Below, in pieces: positions 1 through 5,501 of a stretch of DNA of 13,563 bases. The notes under the pieces are model-generated. The model was not told where the DNA came from, ran no database searches, and saw only the letters and a list, made by a program, of their open reading frames with translations. The position numbers and the translations under genes are program-made. The DNA is from JAICJR01 sp036555755 (GTDB lineage: Bacteria; Actinomycetota; Thermoleophilia; Solirubrobacterales; Thermoleophilaceae): assembly GCA_036555755.1 (NCBI GenBank), contig DATBKS010000347.1, forward strand, positions 1 to 13,563, given 5' to 3'. Each line of letters begins with the position of its first letter. Positions within the stretch are counted from its first letter, which is position 1.

Positions 1-2
1 GG

Positions 3-1151
3 CGCCTCCAGGGCGCGCTGGGGGAGATCGCCGGGCTGCCTCACGTGTCGCTCCAGCCGAGCGCGGGCTCGCACGGCGAGCTAGCCGGCCTGCTGCTGAC
101 GCGCGCCTACCACGAGGACCGCGGCGAGGCCAAGACGAAGGTGCTGACGCCCGACACCGCGCACGGGACCAACCCCGCGACGGTCACCATGGCGGGCTAC
201 GAGGTGGTCAAGGTGGGGACGGCGGACGACGGCGGCGTGGACCTCGACGACCTGCGCGCGAAGGCGGACGAGGACACCGCCTGCCTGATGCTCACCAACC
301 CCAACACGCTCGGGCTGTTCGATCGCAACATCGAGGAGATCGCGAAGATCGTCCACGACGCGGGCGCGACGCTCTACTACGACGGCGCGAATCTGAACGC
401 GGTGATGGGGGTGTCGCGGCCTGGGGATATGGGCTTCGACATCGTGCACTTCAACCTGCACAAGACATTCACGCAGCCGCACGGCGGCGGCGGTCCGGGC
501 GCCGGGCCGATCGCGGTGTCCGAGCGGATCGAGCCGTTTCTGCCGCGGCCGCAGGTGGTGCGCCGCGACCAGGGCTCGAACGGCCACGCGGGCGAGCCGT
601 TCTTCGACCTCGACTTCGAGCGGCCCAAGTCGATCGGCCGGCTGCGTGGGTACCAGGGCAACTTCGGCGTGTTCGTGCGCTCCTACGCCTACATCTGCTC
701 CGTGGGGGGCGACGGCCTCAAGGACGTGTCCGAGACCGCCGTGCTGAACGCCAACTACCTGCGCGCGCGGCTCGGTGAGGAGGGCATCGCCGAGTACCTG
801 CCGATCGCCTTCGACCGCCTGTGCATGCACGAGTTCGTGGTGTCGGGCCGCGGCGCCCGCGACAAGCTCGGCATCAAGACGCTCGACATCGCCAAGCGGT
901 TGCTCGACCACGGCGTGCACCCGCCGACCGTGTACTTCCCGCTGCTGGTGGACGAGGCGCTGATGATCGAGCCCACCGAGACCGAGACGAAGGAGCGGCT
1001 CGACCACTTCGCAGACGCGATCCGCGACATCCTGGTCGAGGCGAAGGAGGACCCGGAGATCGCCCGCAACGCTCCTTACTCGACACCGGTGCGCCGGCTG
1101 GACGAGGCGCGGGCGGCGAAGAAGCCGATCGTCCGCCAGCCGGCGGACTAA
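3..1151 (+). CDS. gcvPB: Glycine dehydrogenase (decarboxylating) subunit 2, P-protein beta subunit, 5'-truncated
   Basis: C-terminal 382 residues of the PLP-binding subunit of the two-subunit P-protein. With GcvPA it decarboxylates glycine and passes the aminomethyl group to the lipoyl H-protein in the cytoplasmic glycine cleavage system. The open frame runs to the window edge and the residues before the GTG at 45 already match the family (LQGALGEIAGLPHVSLQP), so the gene starts upstream and 45 is not its start. Visible family motifs are SAGSHGELAG, the TAHGTNPA loop, DGANLNAV, and HFNLHKTFTQPHGGGGPG, in which the lysine codon at 462-464 is the expected Schiff-base lysine. The C-terminal EPTETETKERLD stretch is also typical. 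Full-length GcvPB is normally somewhat under 500 residues, so roughly the first fifth is missing. gcvPA, gcvH and gcvT are probably upstream, outside the window. The family assignment is secure. Confidence 0.96.
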   Translation, partial: RLQGALGEIAGLPHVSLQPSAGSHGELAGLLLTRAYHEDRGEAKTKVLTPDTAHGTNPATVTMAGYEVVKVGTADDGGVDLDDLRAKADEDTACLMLTNPNTLGLFDRNIEEIAKIVHDAGATLYYDGANLNAVMGVSRPGDMGFDIVHFNLHKTFTQPHGGGGPGAGPIAVSERIEPFLPRPQVVRRDQGSNGHAGEPFFDLDFERPKSIGRLRGYQGNFGVFVRSYAYICSVGGDGLKDVSETAVLNANYLRARLGEEGIAEYLPIAFDRLCMHEFVVSGRGARDKLGIKTLDIAKRLLDHGVHPPTVYFPLLVDEALMIEPTETETKERLDHFADAIRDILVEAKEDPEIARNAPYSTPVRRLDEARAAKKPIVRQPAD

Positions 1152-1327
1152 CTTCTCCACGATCGGCGTGCTTCTCGAGTTCCCCGGGGGATCGGTGGCA
1201 GCTCGACGGCGAGGAAGTCGTCGACGTCGAGTTCCTCTGGGACACCCTCGCAGTTCAGGACCGGCCGCCCGTCTGCGTCGACGGCGCGGACCAAGGCTGG
1301 TCCCGGACTCTCAAATCCGCCACTCAT
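1148..1327 (-). CDS. Doubtful small ORF, 59 aa, hypothetical
   Basis: A reverse-strand ATG frame of 59 codons plus a TAG stop that overlaps the last codons of gcvPB tail to tail. Its third positions are mostly G/C, and its product is acidic in the middle (EGVPEELDVDDFLAVELPP) and basic at the C terminus. I recognise no family. No Shine-Dalgarno sequence precedes the ATG, and a hairpin (1288-1303) lies inside the frame. Random long frames are common at this GC content, so this may be spurious. It is listed because it is the only candidate gene in the gap and its composition is more protein-like than that of the opposite strand. Confidence 0.2.
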   Translation of the reverse strand: MSGGFESPGPALVRAVDADGRPVLNCEGVPEELDVDDFLAVELPPIPRGTREARRSWRS

Positions 1328-1368
1328 CGATGAAGCCCATCCGAGCAAGTATCGCCCTGCCGGCAAAG

Positions 1369-1411
1369 CAATCCCACCTGACTGTTGCCTGACAACAGCT
1401 AGATGGGATTG
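1369..1411. repeat. Nested imperfect palindrome upstream of trpS
   Basis: Outer arms CAATCCCA (1369-1376) and TGGGATTG (1404-1411) are perfect reverse complements. They enclose a second perfect pair, CTGTTG (1382-1387) and CAACAG (1393-1398), around a 5-nt centre. Five unpaired bases on each side separate the two stems. The pentamer CCTGA occurs both in the left internal loop (1377-1381) and in the centre (1388-1392). The element ends 45 bp before the trpS start. It could be a cruciform-type operator, a structured RNA element or a mobile-element relic; there is no U-tract to support a terminator. Confidence 0.7.
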
Positions 1412-1442
1412 GTTTGGTCCCGGGCCTTCGCCCGCCACGTCC

Positions 1443-1448
1443 TAGACT
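1443..1448 (+). promoter_or_regulatory. Putative -10 hexamer of a leaderless trpS promoter
   Basis: TAGACT lies 8 nt before the GTG chosen as the trpS start, and no Shine-Dalgarno sequence is present. This fits transcription starting at the start codon. No good -35 box is visible 16-18 bp upstream. Confidence 0.4.
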
Positions 1449-1456
1449 CCGGCGCC

Positions 1457-2443
1457 GTGCGCATCTTCAGCGGCATCCAGCCCACGGGGTCGAAGCACCT
1501 CGGCAACTTCATCGGGGCGATCCGCGGCTGGGTCGAGGGTCAGGAGCGCGGTGAGGCGATCTACTGCCTCGTCGACCTGCACGCGATCACGGTCCCCTAC
1601 CAGCCGGAGGCGCTGCGCGAGACGGTGCTCGACACGACCGCGATTCTGATCGCCGCCGGCCTCGATCCCGACCGCTGCATCCTCTTCCGCCAGAGCGACG
1701 TGCCCGAGCACACGGAGCTGACCTGGCTGCTCTCGGCGGTCACCGCCTACGGCGACCTTCAGCGCATGACCCAGTTCAAGGAGAAGTCCGCCCAGCAGCG
1801 CGAGTTGGTGTCCGCGGGCATCTTCATCTACCCGATGCTGCAGGCGGCCGACATCCTCGCCTACAACGCCGACGAGGTGCCGGTGGGGGACGACCAGCGT
1901 CAGCACCTGGAGCTCGCTCGCGACGTCGCCCAGCGCTTCAACGCGCGCTTCGGCGAGACGTTTGTGGTCCCGAAGCACCGCATCCCCGCGGTGGGCGCGC
2001 GGATCATGGATCTCCAGGAGCCGAGCAAGAAGATGTCGACCACCGCCGAGAGCGACGCGGGCGTGATCCGCGTGCTCGACCCGCCCGAGACCGTGGCGAA
2101 GAAGATCAAGAGCGCGGTGACCGACTCCGGCTCGGACGTGGTCCGCGCGCCCGACAAGCCGGGGGTGACGAACCTGATCGACATCCTCGCGGTGGTCCGC
2201 GGCGTGGGGCCGGAGGAGATCGAGAGCGAGTTCAACAGCTCGGGATACGGGCAGTTCAAGCAGGCCGTGGCCGACGCCGTGGTGGACTACCTCGCGCCCG
2301 TCCGGGAGCGCTACCGGGAGCTCCGCGCCGACGAGCAGTATCTCCTCCAGACTCTCGATACAGGTGCTGAGAAGGCCCATGCGATAGCCCACCCGATCGT
2401 GGACACAGCGCGCGATCGCATGGGCGTCGGGCGGCCCTCGTAA
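1457..2443 (+). CDS. trpS: Tryptophanyl-tRNA synthetase
   Basis: Class I aminoacyl-tRNA synthetase that charges tRNA-Trp with tryptophan in the cytoplasm. The product is 328 residues, the usual size for the bacterial enzyme. The N terminus RIFSGIQPTGSKHLGNFIGA contains the HIGH-type signature (HLGN, residues 14-17), and KKMSTT (KMSKS-type loop, residues 192-196) follows PS as in the family. The frame is open further up to an ATG at 1403, but those 18 extra residues do not look conserved and that ATG falls inside a palindrome arm, so I chose the GTG at 1457, where family similarity begins. An 11-bp inverted repeat lies in the last codons. The stop TAA coincides with the first bases of the putative scpA -10 hexamer. 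Nothing suggests a T-box; identification is firm. Confidence 0.97.
   Translation: MRIFSGIQPTGSKHLGNFIGAIRGWVEGQERGEAIYCLVDLHAITVPYQPEALRETVLDTTAILIAAGLDPDRCILFRQSDVPEHTELTWLLSAVTAYGDLQRMTQFKEKSAQQRELVSAGIFIYPMLQAADILAYNADEVPVGDDQRQHLELARDVAQRFNARFGETFVVPKHRIPAVGARIMDLQEPSKKMSTTAESDAGVIRVLDPPETVAKKIKSAVTDSGSDVVRAPDKPGVTNLIDILAVVRGVGPEEIESEFNSSGYGQFKQAVADAVVDYLAPVRERYRELRADEQYLLQTLDTGAEKAHAIAHPIVDTARDRMGVGRPS
2375..2425. repeat. Perfect 11-bp inverted repeat at the trpS-scpA junction
   Basis: GCCCATGCGAT (2375-2385) is exactly complementary to ATCGCATGGGC (2415-2425), with 29 bp between. Both arms lie within the last codons of trpS. The right arm covers the position where a -35 box for the adjacent scpA promoter would fall. 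It could be a DNA operator or an RNA stem in a trpS transcript; chance in GC-rich coding DNA is also possible. Confidence 0.6.
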
Positions 2444-2446
2444 CCT
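2441..2446 (+). promoter_or_regulatory. Putative -10 hexamer of a leaderless scpA promoter
   Basis: TAACCT sits 7 nt before the scpA ATG, and its first three bases are the trpS stop codon. There is no Shine-Dalgarno sequence in front of scpA, so a leaderless transcript from this hexamer is plausible. Co-transcription with trpS (10-bp gap) is the alternative. Confidence 0.35.
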
Positions 2447-2453
2447 GTCGCCG

Positions 2454-3176
2454 ATGGCGGTTCTGTCGCTCGACCTCGACCTGGAGGTCTTCCAGGGTCC
2501 ATTCGACCTGCTGCTGACGCTCGTGCTCAAGGAGGAGGTCGACCTGCTCGAGGTGGACCTCGCGGAGATCGTGCTCGCGTACGTCGAGCACCTCGAGGGC
2601 GCGGGCGAGCTGGACCTCGAGGCCGCTACCGAGTTCCTGGTGCTGATCGCGGCGCTGCTCGAGCTGAAGTCGCGACTGATCCTGCCGCGCGAGGAGGACG
2701 AGGAGATCGACCTCGACCGCGCCGAGGCCGCCGACGAGCTGCTCGCGCGGATGCTCGAGTACGCGCGCTATCGCCGTGCCGCGGGCTTCCTGCGCGAGCG
2801 GATCGAGGCCGAGTCGGGCTTCCGCTACCGCTCGGCGCCGCTGCCCAAGGAGCTGCGGCGGGTGTCGGTCGATCTTGCGGAGAAGTCCTACGAGCCGGTC
2901 GCGCTCGCGAAGGCGATCGGCGACCTGCTGCGCATCCCGGAGCCCATCTCCTTGCATCACGTCGCGATGCCGACCGTGTCGGTGGAAGCGCGGCTCTCGC
3001 ACCTGCGTTCGCTCTTGTCCGGCCGTGGCCGCTTCACGTTCGACGAGGCGGTACAGGGCGCAGATCGCGTGACCGAGGCGATCACTCTGTTCGCATTGCT
3101 CGAGCTCTACAAGAAGGGGGAAGCCACGTGGGAACAGTCGGAGTCCTTCGGCCCGATAGTGGTGAACGCGCGATGA
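2454..3176 (+). CDS. scpA: Segregation and condensation protein A (kleisin subunit of SMC-ScpAB)
   Basis: ScpA is the kleisin that bridges the SMC ATPase heads and binds ScpB dimers; the complex compacts and segregates the chromosome. The 240-residue product opens with the family hallmark VFQGPFDLLLTLVLKEEVDLLEVDLAEI, continues with LDLEAATEFLVLIAALLELKSRLILP (the N-terminal SMC-neck-binding helices), has a charged acidic linker, and ends in a winged-helix-like segment (RFTFDEAVQGADRVTEAITLFALLELYKKGEATWEQ) that contacts the SMC cap. Length is normal. Its TGA overlaps the scpB ATG (ATGA), indicating translational coupling and balanced synthesis of the two partners. The start follows trpS by 10 bp with a TAACCT hexamer 7 nt upstream. 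Identification is firm. Confidence 0.97.
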   Translation: MAVLSLDLDLEVFQGPFDLLLTLVLKEEVDLLEVDLAEIVLAYVEHLEGAGELDLEAATEFLVLIAALLELKSRLILPREEDEEIDLDRAEAADELLARMLEYARYRRAAGFLRERIEAESGFRYRSAPLPKELRRVSVDLAEKSYEPVALAKAIGDLLRIPEPISLHHVAMPTVSVEARLSHLRSLLSGRGRFTFDEAVQGADRVTEAITLFALLELYKKGEATWEQSESFGPIVVNAR

Positions 3177-3745
3177 ACGATCTGCCGCGCATCGTCGAGG
3201 CGCTCTTGTTCCTGTCCCCGGAGCCGCTGTCGGTCGAGACGCTGGCCGACGCCTGCGAGGCGGGCGAAGGCGAAGTCGTGGAGGCCCTCGCGCGGCTGCG
3301 CGAGCACTACGCGGAGGGCTGGCGCGGCGTCGTGCTGCGCGAGGTGGCCGGTGGCTTCACGCTCGCGACCGACCCGGTGGCCGAAAAGGCCGCGCGCCGC
3401 CTCCTGGCGCGCCCGCGGACGCCTCCGTTGACACAGGCGCAGGCGGAGTGCATGGCGATCGTCGCCTACCTCCAGCCGGTGTCGCGTCCCGAGATCGCGC
3501 GCATCCGCGGCGTCGCGTCCGAGTCGGCGGTCGGCACGCTGCTGGAGCGCGGTCTGATCGAGGAGTCCGGCCGCTCGCAGTTCGGCGCCGTGCTCTACCG
3601 CTCGACGGAGCTCTTCCAGCGCCTGTTCGGCCTCAAGGGCCTCGACGAGCTGCCCGACGTCGCCGCCTTCGATCCGAGTCCCGATGAGGAGGGCGAGATC
3701 CGCGAGCGGTTGCTCAAAGCCGGCGAGCAGCGCGCCGGCGCGTAG
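3173..3745 (+). CDS. scpB: Segregation and condensation protein B
   Basis: ScpB dimerises and binds the central part of ScpA in the SMC condensin complex. The 190-residue product fits the family's two winged-helix domains. Domain 1 starts with DLPRIVEALLFLSPEPLSVETLADAC and includes VVLREVAGGFTLATDPVAEKAARRLL. Domain 2 carries the signature TQAQAECMAIVAYLQPVSRPEIARIRGV, then LLERGLIEESGRSQFGAVLYRSTELFQRLFGLKGLDELP. The tail is acidic. A frame extension to 3128 exists, but the ATG at 3173 overlaps the scpA stop by 4 bp and matches the usual N terminus. The stop TAG is followed at once by the ATG of the deacetylase. The RsuA/RluB synthase gene that often follows scpB is not adjacent here. Confidence 0.97.
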   Translation: MNDLPRIVEALLFLSPEPLSVETLADACEAGEGEVVEALARLREHYAEGWRGVVLREVAGGFTLATDPVAEKAARRLLARPRTPPLTQAQAECMAIVAYLQPVSRPEIARIRGVASESAVGTLLERGLIEESGRSQFGAVLYRSTELFQRLFGLKGLDELPDVAAFDPSPDEEGEIRERLLKAGEQRAGA

Positions 3746-4408
3746 ATGCCGAGCTTCAGAGAGTTCAAGGAGACACTCGAGCTGTGGCGGCGCTTTCCGG
3801 CGCTCGAGCGCGGCGAGGCGGGCGGCGGCAAGGTGGCGCTCACCTTCGACGACGGGCCCGACCCGGACGCGACGCCCGCGGTGCTCGACGCCCTCGATGC
3901 GATCGGCGCTCACGCCACCTTCTTCATGCTCGGCGAGCAGCTGATGAAGCACCAGGACATCGGCCGCGAGGTTGTGCGTCGCGGTCACGAGGTGGCGCTG
4001 CACGGCTTCGGCCACGAGCGCCACGAGGACCTGACGCCGCAGGGCGCGCGCGACGACCTCGCGCGCGGGCTCGGCGCCCTCGAGGCGGCCACCGGCCGCC
4101 ACCCGCGCTTCTACCGGCCGCCGTACGGCCGCTTCTCGGAGCACTCGTACGAGGCCTGCGGCAAGCTCCGCATGGAGCCCGTGTACTGGACCGGCTGGGG
4201 CTCCGACTGGGAACCGATCCCGCCGGCGCGCATCGCGGAGCTGTGCGCGCGCGACCTCACGGACGGAGCGATTCTCCTGCTGCACGACTCGCCGCGCTAC
4301 GCCGACCGCGAGAGCGCACAGCCGACAGCCGAAGCGCTCGCCCCGCTTGCGGAGCGAGCGCTTGCCGCCGAACTGCGGTTGGTCACGCTCGGCGAAGTGG
4401 CTACTTGA
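3746..4408 (+). CDS. Polysaccharide deacetylase family protein (NodB/CE4)
   Basis: Carbohydrate esterase family 4 enzyme, a metal-dependent N- or O-deacetylase acting on amino-sugar polymers such as peptidoglycan or related glycans. The 220-residue product has the motifs in order: TFDDGPD (residues 33-39, catalytic and metal-binding Asp pair), HGFGH (86-90, metal-binding histidines), RPPYG (124-128), YWTGWGSDW (147-155) and LLLHD (177-181, catalytic His). I see no signal peptide or membrane helix. The protein may therefore act in the cytoplasm on precursors or small acetylated molecules, or leave by another route. The ATG directly abuts the scpB TAG with zero gap and has no Shine-Dalgarno sequence, so translation probably depends on coupling to scpB. 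Its stop overlaps the convergent cupredoxin gene by 8 bp. The family is firm; the substrate is unknown. Confidence 0.92.
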   Translation: MPSFREFKETLELWRRFPALERGEAGGGKVALTFDDGPDPDATPAVLDALDAIGAHATFFMLGEQLMKHQDIGREVVRRGHEVALHGFGHERHEDLTPQGARDDLARGLGALEAATGRHPRFYRPPYGRFSEHSYEACGKLRMEPVYWTGWGSDWEPIPPARIAELCARDLTDGAILLLHDSPRYADRESAQPTAEALAPLAERALAAELRLVTLGEVAT

Positions 4409-4994
4409 CGGTGAAGTTCACGTACTGACCCGCCTTGTAGTGGCCGGGCAGGTTGCAGATCAGCGCGTAGTGGCCGGGAGCCAGCTTGAGCGCGATCGTC
4501 TTGCTCGCGCCCGCCTGCAGGTCTCCCGTCTCACCGACGTTGCCGCTCTCGTCCGCCCGCGCTCCCTTGAGCAGGGCGCCCGCGTCCTTGTTTGTCTTGA
4601 GGACGACGAACTCGTGCGTGATGCTGCCGGTGTTGCGCACGTGGAAGGTCACCTTCCCGCCAGCCGCCTGAGGCGAGCTCGGGTTGACCGAGAACTCCTT
4701 CAGCGACACGTTGACGCTGTGCGGCGCTACCGGTGCGGGCGTGGCAGCTTTCGACGTGCCGGCGGCCGCCGGTGCCGCCGTGGCCGTCACGTGAATGTCC
4801 TTCGTGCCCATCTTCGCCCCGATCACCACGAGGTTCACCAGCGCGATGATCAGCGCGCCCGCGGCGAACAGCGTGAAGCCCTGCTGCGTACGGCGAATCG
4901 ACTTCTCCTGCCGTGCGATCTCGCTCTCGAGACGAGCCAGCGCGAATTCGGTTGCCACTGGATCGGAGGTCGGCGGGCTCTCTGTGGCTGACAT
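4401..4994 (-). CDS. Membrane-anchored cupredoxin (sulfocyanin/plastocyanin-like) with a Gln at the axial position
   Basis: Predicted blue-copper protein of 197 residues. The N-terminal 40 residues are hydrophilic with a short charged helix (ARLESEIARQEKSIRRTQQ). One membrane helix follows (about 41-61, TLFAAGALIIALVNLVVIGA), then an Ala/Pro/Thr linker and a C-terminal cupredoxin domain (about 91-197). Ligands visible are His127 (ITHEF), Cys180 and His185 (CNLPGH). The position five after His185, usually methionine in such proteins, is Gln190 (HYKAGQ), as in the stellacyanin type. The domain is probably outside the membrane, in electron transfer or copper handling. I chose the ATG at 4994 over one 11 codons upstream because it has a strong Shine-Dalgarno sequence. 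The gene converges on the deacetylase and overlaps it by 8 bp. No cytochrome or oxidase gene is nearby, so its redox partner is unknown. Confidence 0.85.
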   Translation of the reverse strand: MSATESPPTSDPVATEFALARLESEIARQEKSIRRTQQGFTLFAAGALIIALVNLVVIGAKMGTKDIHVTATAAPAAAGTSKAATPAPVAPHSVNVSLKEFSVNPSSPQAAGGKVTFHVRNTGSITHEFVVLKTNKDAGALLKGARADESGNVGETGDLQAGASKTIALKLAPGHYALICNLPGHYKAGQYVNFTVK

Positions 4995-4996
4995 TG

Positions 4997-5005
4997 CTCC
5001 TCCTC
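4997..5005 (-). promoter_or_regulatory. Strong Shine-Dalgarno sequence of the cupredoxin gene
   Basis: On the minus strand GAGGAGGAGC ends 2 nt before the ATG at 4994, with the AGGAGG core 4 nt from it. This is the strongest ribosome binding site in the window, where most genes have none, and it decides the start against the upstream in-frame ATG at 5027. Confidence 0.75.
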
Positions 5006-5050
5006 TCGGGCTCTTTCTCGCATTCAACGAGGAGCGGGGAGGGGCCGCAT

Positions 5051-5086
5051 CGGCCTATAACGCGGCTCTTGAGCCGTAGATAGCCG
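5051..5086. repeat. Nested palindrome upstream of the cupredoxin gene
   Basis: The inner arms CGGCTC (5063-5068) and GAGCCG (5071-5076) are perfect complements around TT. The outer arms CGGCCTAT (5051-5058) and ATAGCCG (5080-5086) pair except for one extra C. The element lies 57 bp upstream of the cupredoxin start and 48 bp downstream of the stop of the next minus-strand gene. It may be an operator for the cupredoxin gene or a transcription boundary. A TATAGG hexamer on the minus strand lies within the left outer arm. Confidence 0.6.
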
Positions 5087-5134
5087 AGTGATCGCGTGCG
5101 TGGAAGCCCGCAGCCCCGGCGGCGCAGCCGAGGG

Positions 5135-5428
5135 CTACGCGGACCGGGGGCGGAGGGCGAGGCGCTTGAGCAGGCTCGGGCGGTTGAAGCGCGCGATCCG
5201 CTCGGCGTGGACACCGAGCAGCTCGACGAGGTCGGCGGTCGCGACGAACGGGTCGGCGATCGTGCTGCCCTCGTGGATCGAGCGGACGGCACGAACCTGG
5301 CCGTCGACCTCCGCCACGAGCAGCGGCGCGCTCGGCACGCGTGAGCTGTCGAGCGCGGCGACGCGCAGGACGCCGGGCTCCTCGGGGTGGGCCCTTCTGA
5401 TGGTTATGGGGGCGGTGGCATGTGTCAT
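5135..5428 (-). CDS. Small GNAT-like (half-domain) protein, function unknown
   Basis: A 97-residue product whose first 65 or so residues resemble the N-terminal part of a GNAT acetyltransferase: a beta strand (ITIRRA), a helix starting PEEPGVLRVAALDS, then two strands (APLLVAEVDGQVRAVRSI and a GSTIADPF turn). The acetyl-CoA-binding motif A (the Q/R-x-x-G-x-G/A loop) is absent, so acetyltransferase activity is not expected. The tail is basic (FNRPSLLKRLALRPRSA). Codon use is like that of its neighbours, so I consider it a real gene and not a recent truncation. It diverges from lysR across 71 bp and could be regulated with it. A TTGACC-N17-GATCCT promoter candidate ends 7 nt before the ATG. The family resemblance is from memory of similar short actinobacterial proteins; no function is assigned. 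Confidence 0.72.
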   Translation of the reverse strand: MTHATAPITIRRAHPEEPGVLRVAALDSSRVPSAPLLVAEVDGQVRAVRSIHEGSTIADPFVATADLVELLGVHAERIARFNRPSLLKRLALRPRSA

Positions 5429-5435
5429 GGGACAC

Positions 5436-5464
5436 AGGATCCCACCGGGTAGACATCAGGTCAA
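5436..5464 (-). promoter_or_regulatory. Putative promoter of the 97-aa GNAT-like gene
   Basis: On the minus strand a -35-like TTGACC (5464-5459) and a weak -10-like GATCCT (5441-5436) are separated by 17 bp, and the -10 ends 7 nt before the ATG at 5428. There is no Shine-Dalgarno sequence, so the transcript would be leaderless. The -35 box abuts the -35 box of the divergent lysR promoter. Confidence 0.4.
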
Positions 5465-5493
5465 ATGACAGAATGAGCTAGAAGCGATAAGCT
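5465..5493 (+). promoter_or_regulatory. Putative lysR promoter, leaderless
   Basis: ATGACA (5465-5470, five of six bases of TTGACA) and TAAGCT (5488-5493) are separated by exactly 17 bp. The -10 ends 6 nt before the lysR ATG at 5500, so the transcript should be leaderless. This is the best-formed promoter in the window. Confidence 0.6.
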
Positions 5494-5501
5494 GCACTTA
5501 T
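5487..5501. promoter_or_regulatory. LysR-type operator (T-N11-A palindrome) over the lysR start
   Basis: ATAAG-CTGCA-CTTAT is a perfect 5-bp palindrome with a 5-bp centre and satisfies the T-N11-A LTTR box rule (T at 5488, A at 5500). It overlaps both the lysR -10 hexamer and the first two bases of its ATG. Binding there would block polymerase at lysR, which suggests negative autoregulation. Confidence 0.6.

Larger units (their letters stand above)
1152..1456. other. gcvPB-trpS intergenic region
   Basis: This 305-bp gap has no convincing gene. It holds a 6-bp hairpin (1288-1303, arms GGACCA/TGGTCC, loop AGGC), a nested palindrome (1369-1411), a GC hairpin (1421-1434, arms CGGGC/GCCCG, loop CTTC) and a possible -10 hexamer for trpS (1443-1448). 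A doubtful 59-codon reverse ORF occupies its left half. I see no U-tract terminator after gcvPB, no T-box-like core before trpS and no tRNA. Confidence 0.6.

Noticed and set aside
81..1160. Long minus-strand frame (359 codons) opposite gcvPB
   Set aside because: Arg/Val/His-rich antisense shadow typical of GC-rich genes; gcvPB on the plus strand has unmistakable conserved motifs.
1288..1330. tRNA-like stretch with hairpin and a CTCAAA loop in the gcvPB-trpS gap
   Set aside because: No complete cloverleaf, no T-loop consensus and no matching acceptor stem.
1403..1456. Upstream ATG start for trpS
   Set aside because: The 18 added residues are not TrpRS-like and the ATG lies in a palindrome arm; RIFSGIQPTG directly after GTG 1457 is the usual N terminus.
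1369..1456. T-box riboswitch for trpS
   Set aside because: No T-box core or antiterminator pairing and no specifier-loop stem; only simple palindromes are seen.
2412..2419. GCGATCGC octamer (HIP1-like)
   Set aside because: HIP1 is a dense cyanobacterial repeat; a single copy in a GC-rich coding end is not meaningful beyond its part in the inverted repeat.
1442..2530. Long minus-strand frame (362 codons) opposite trpS and the scpA start
   Set aside because: Low-complexity composition without motifs; both plus-strand genes are certain.
4347..4991. Plus-strand frame of 214 codons opposite the cupredoxin gene
   Set aside because: Arg-rich antisense shadow; the minus strand encodes a clear membrane helix and copper ligands with its own ribosome binding site.
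5027..5027. Upstream ATG for the cupredoxin gene
   Set aside because: The ATG at 4994 has a strong Shine-Dalgarno sequence that would lie inside the longer frame; the 11 extra residues add no recognisable feature.
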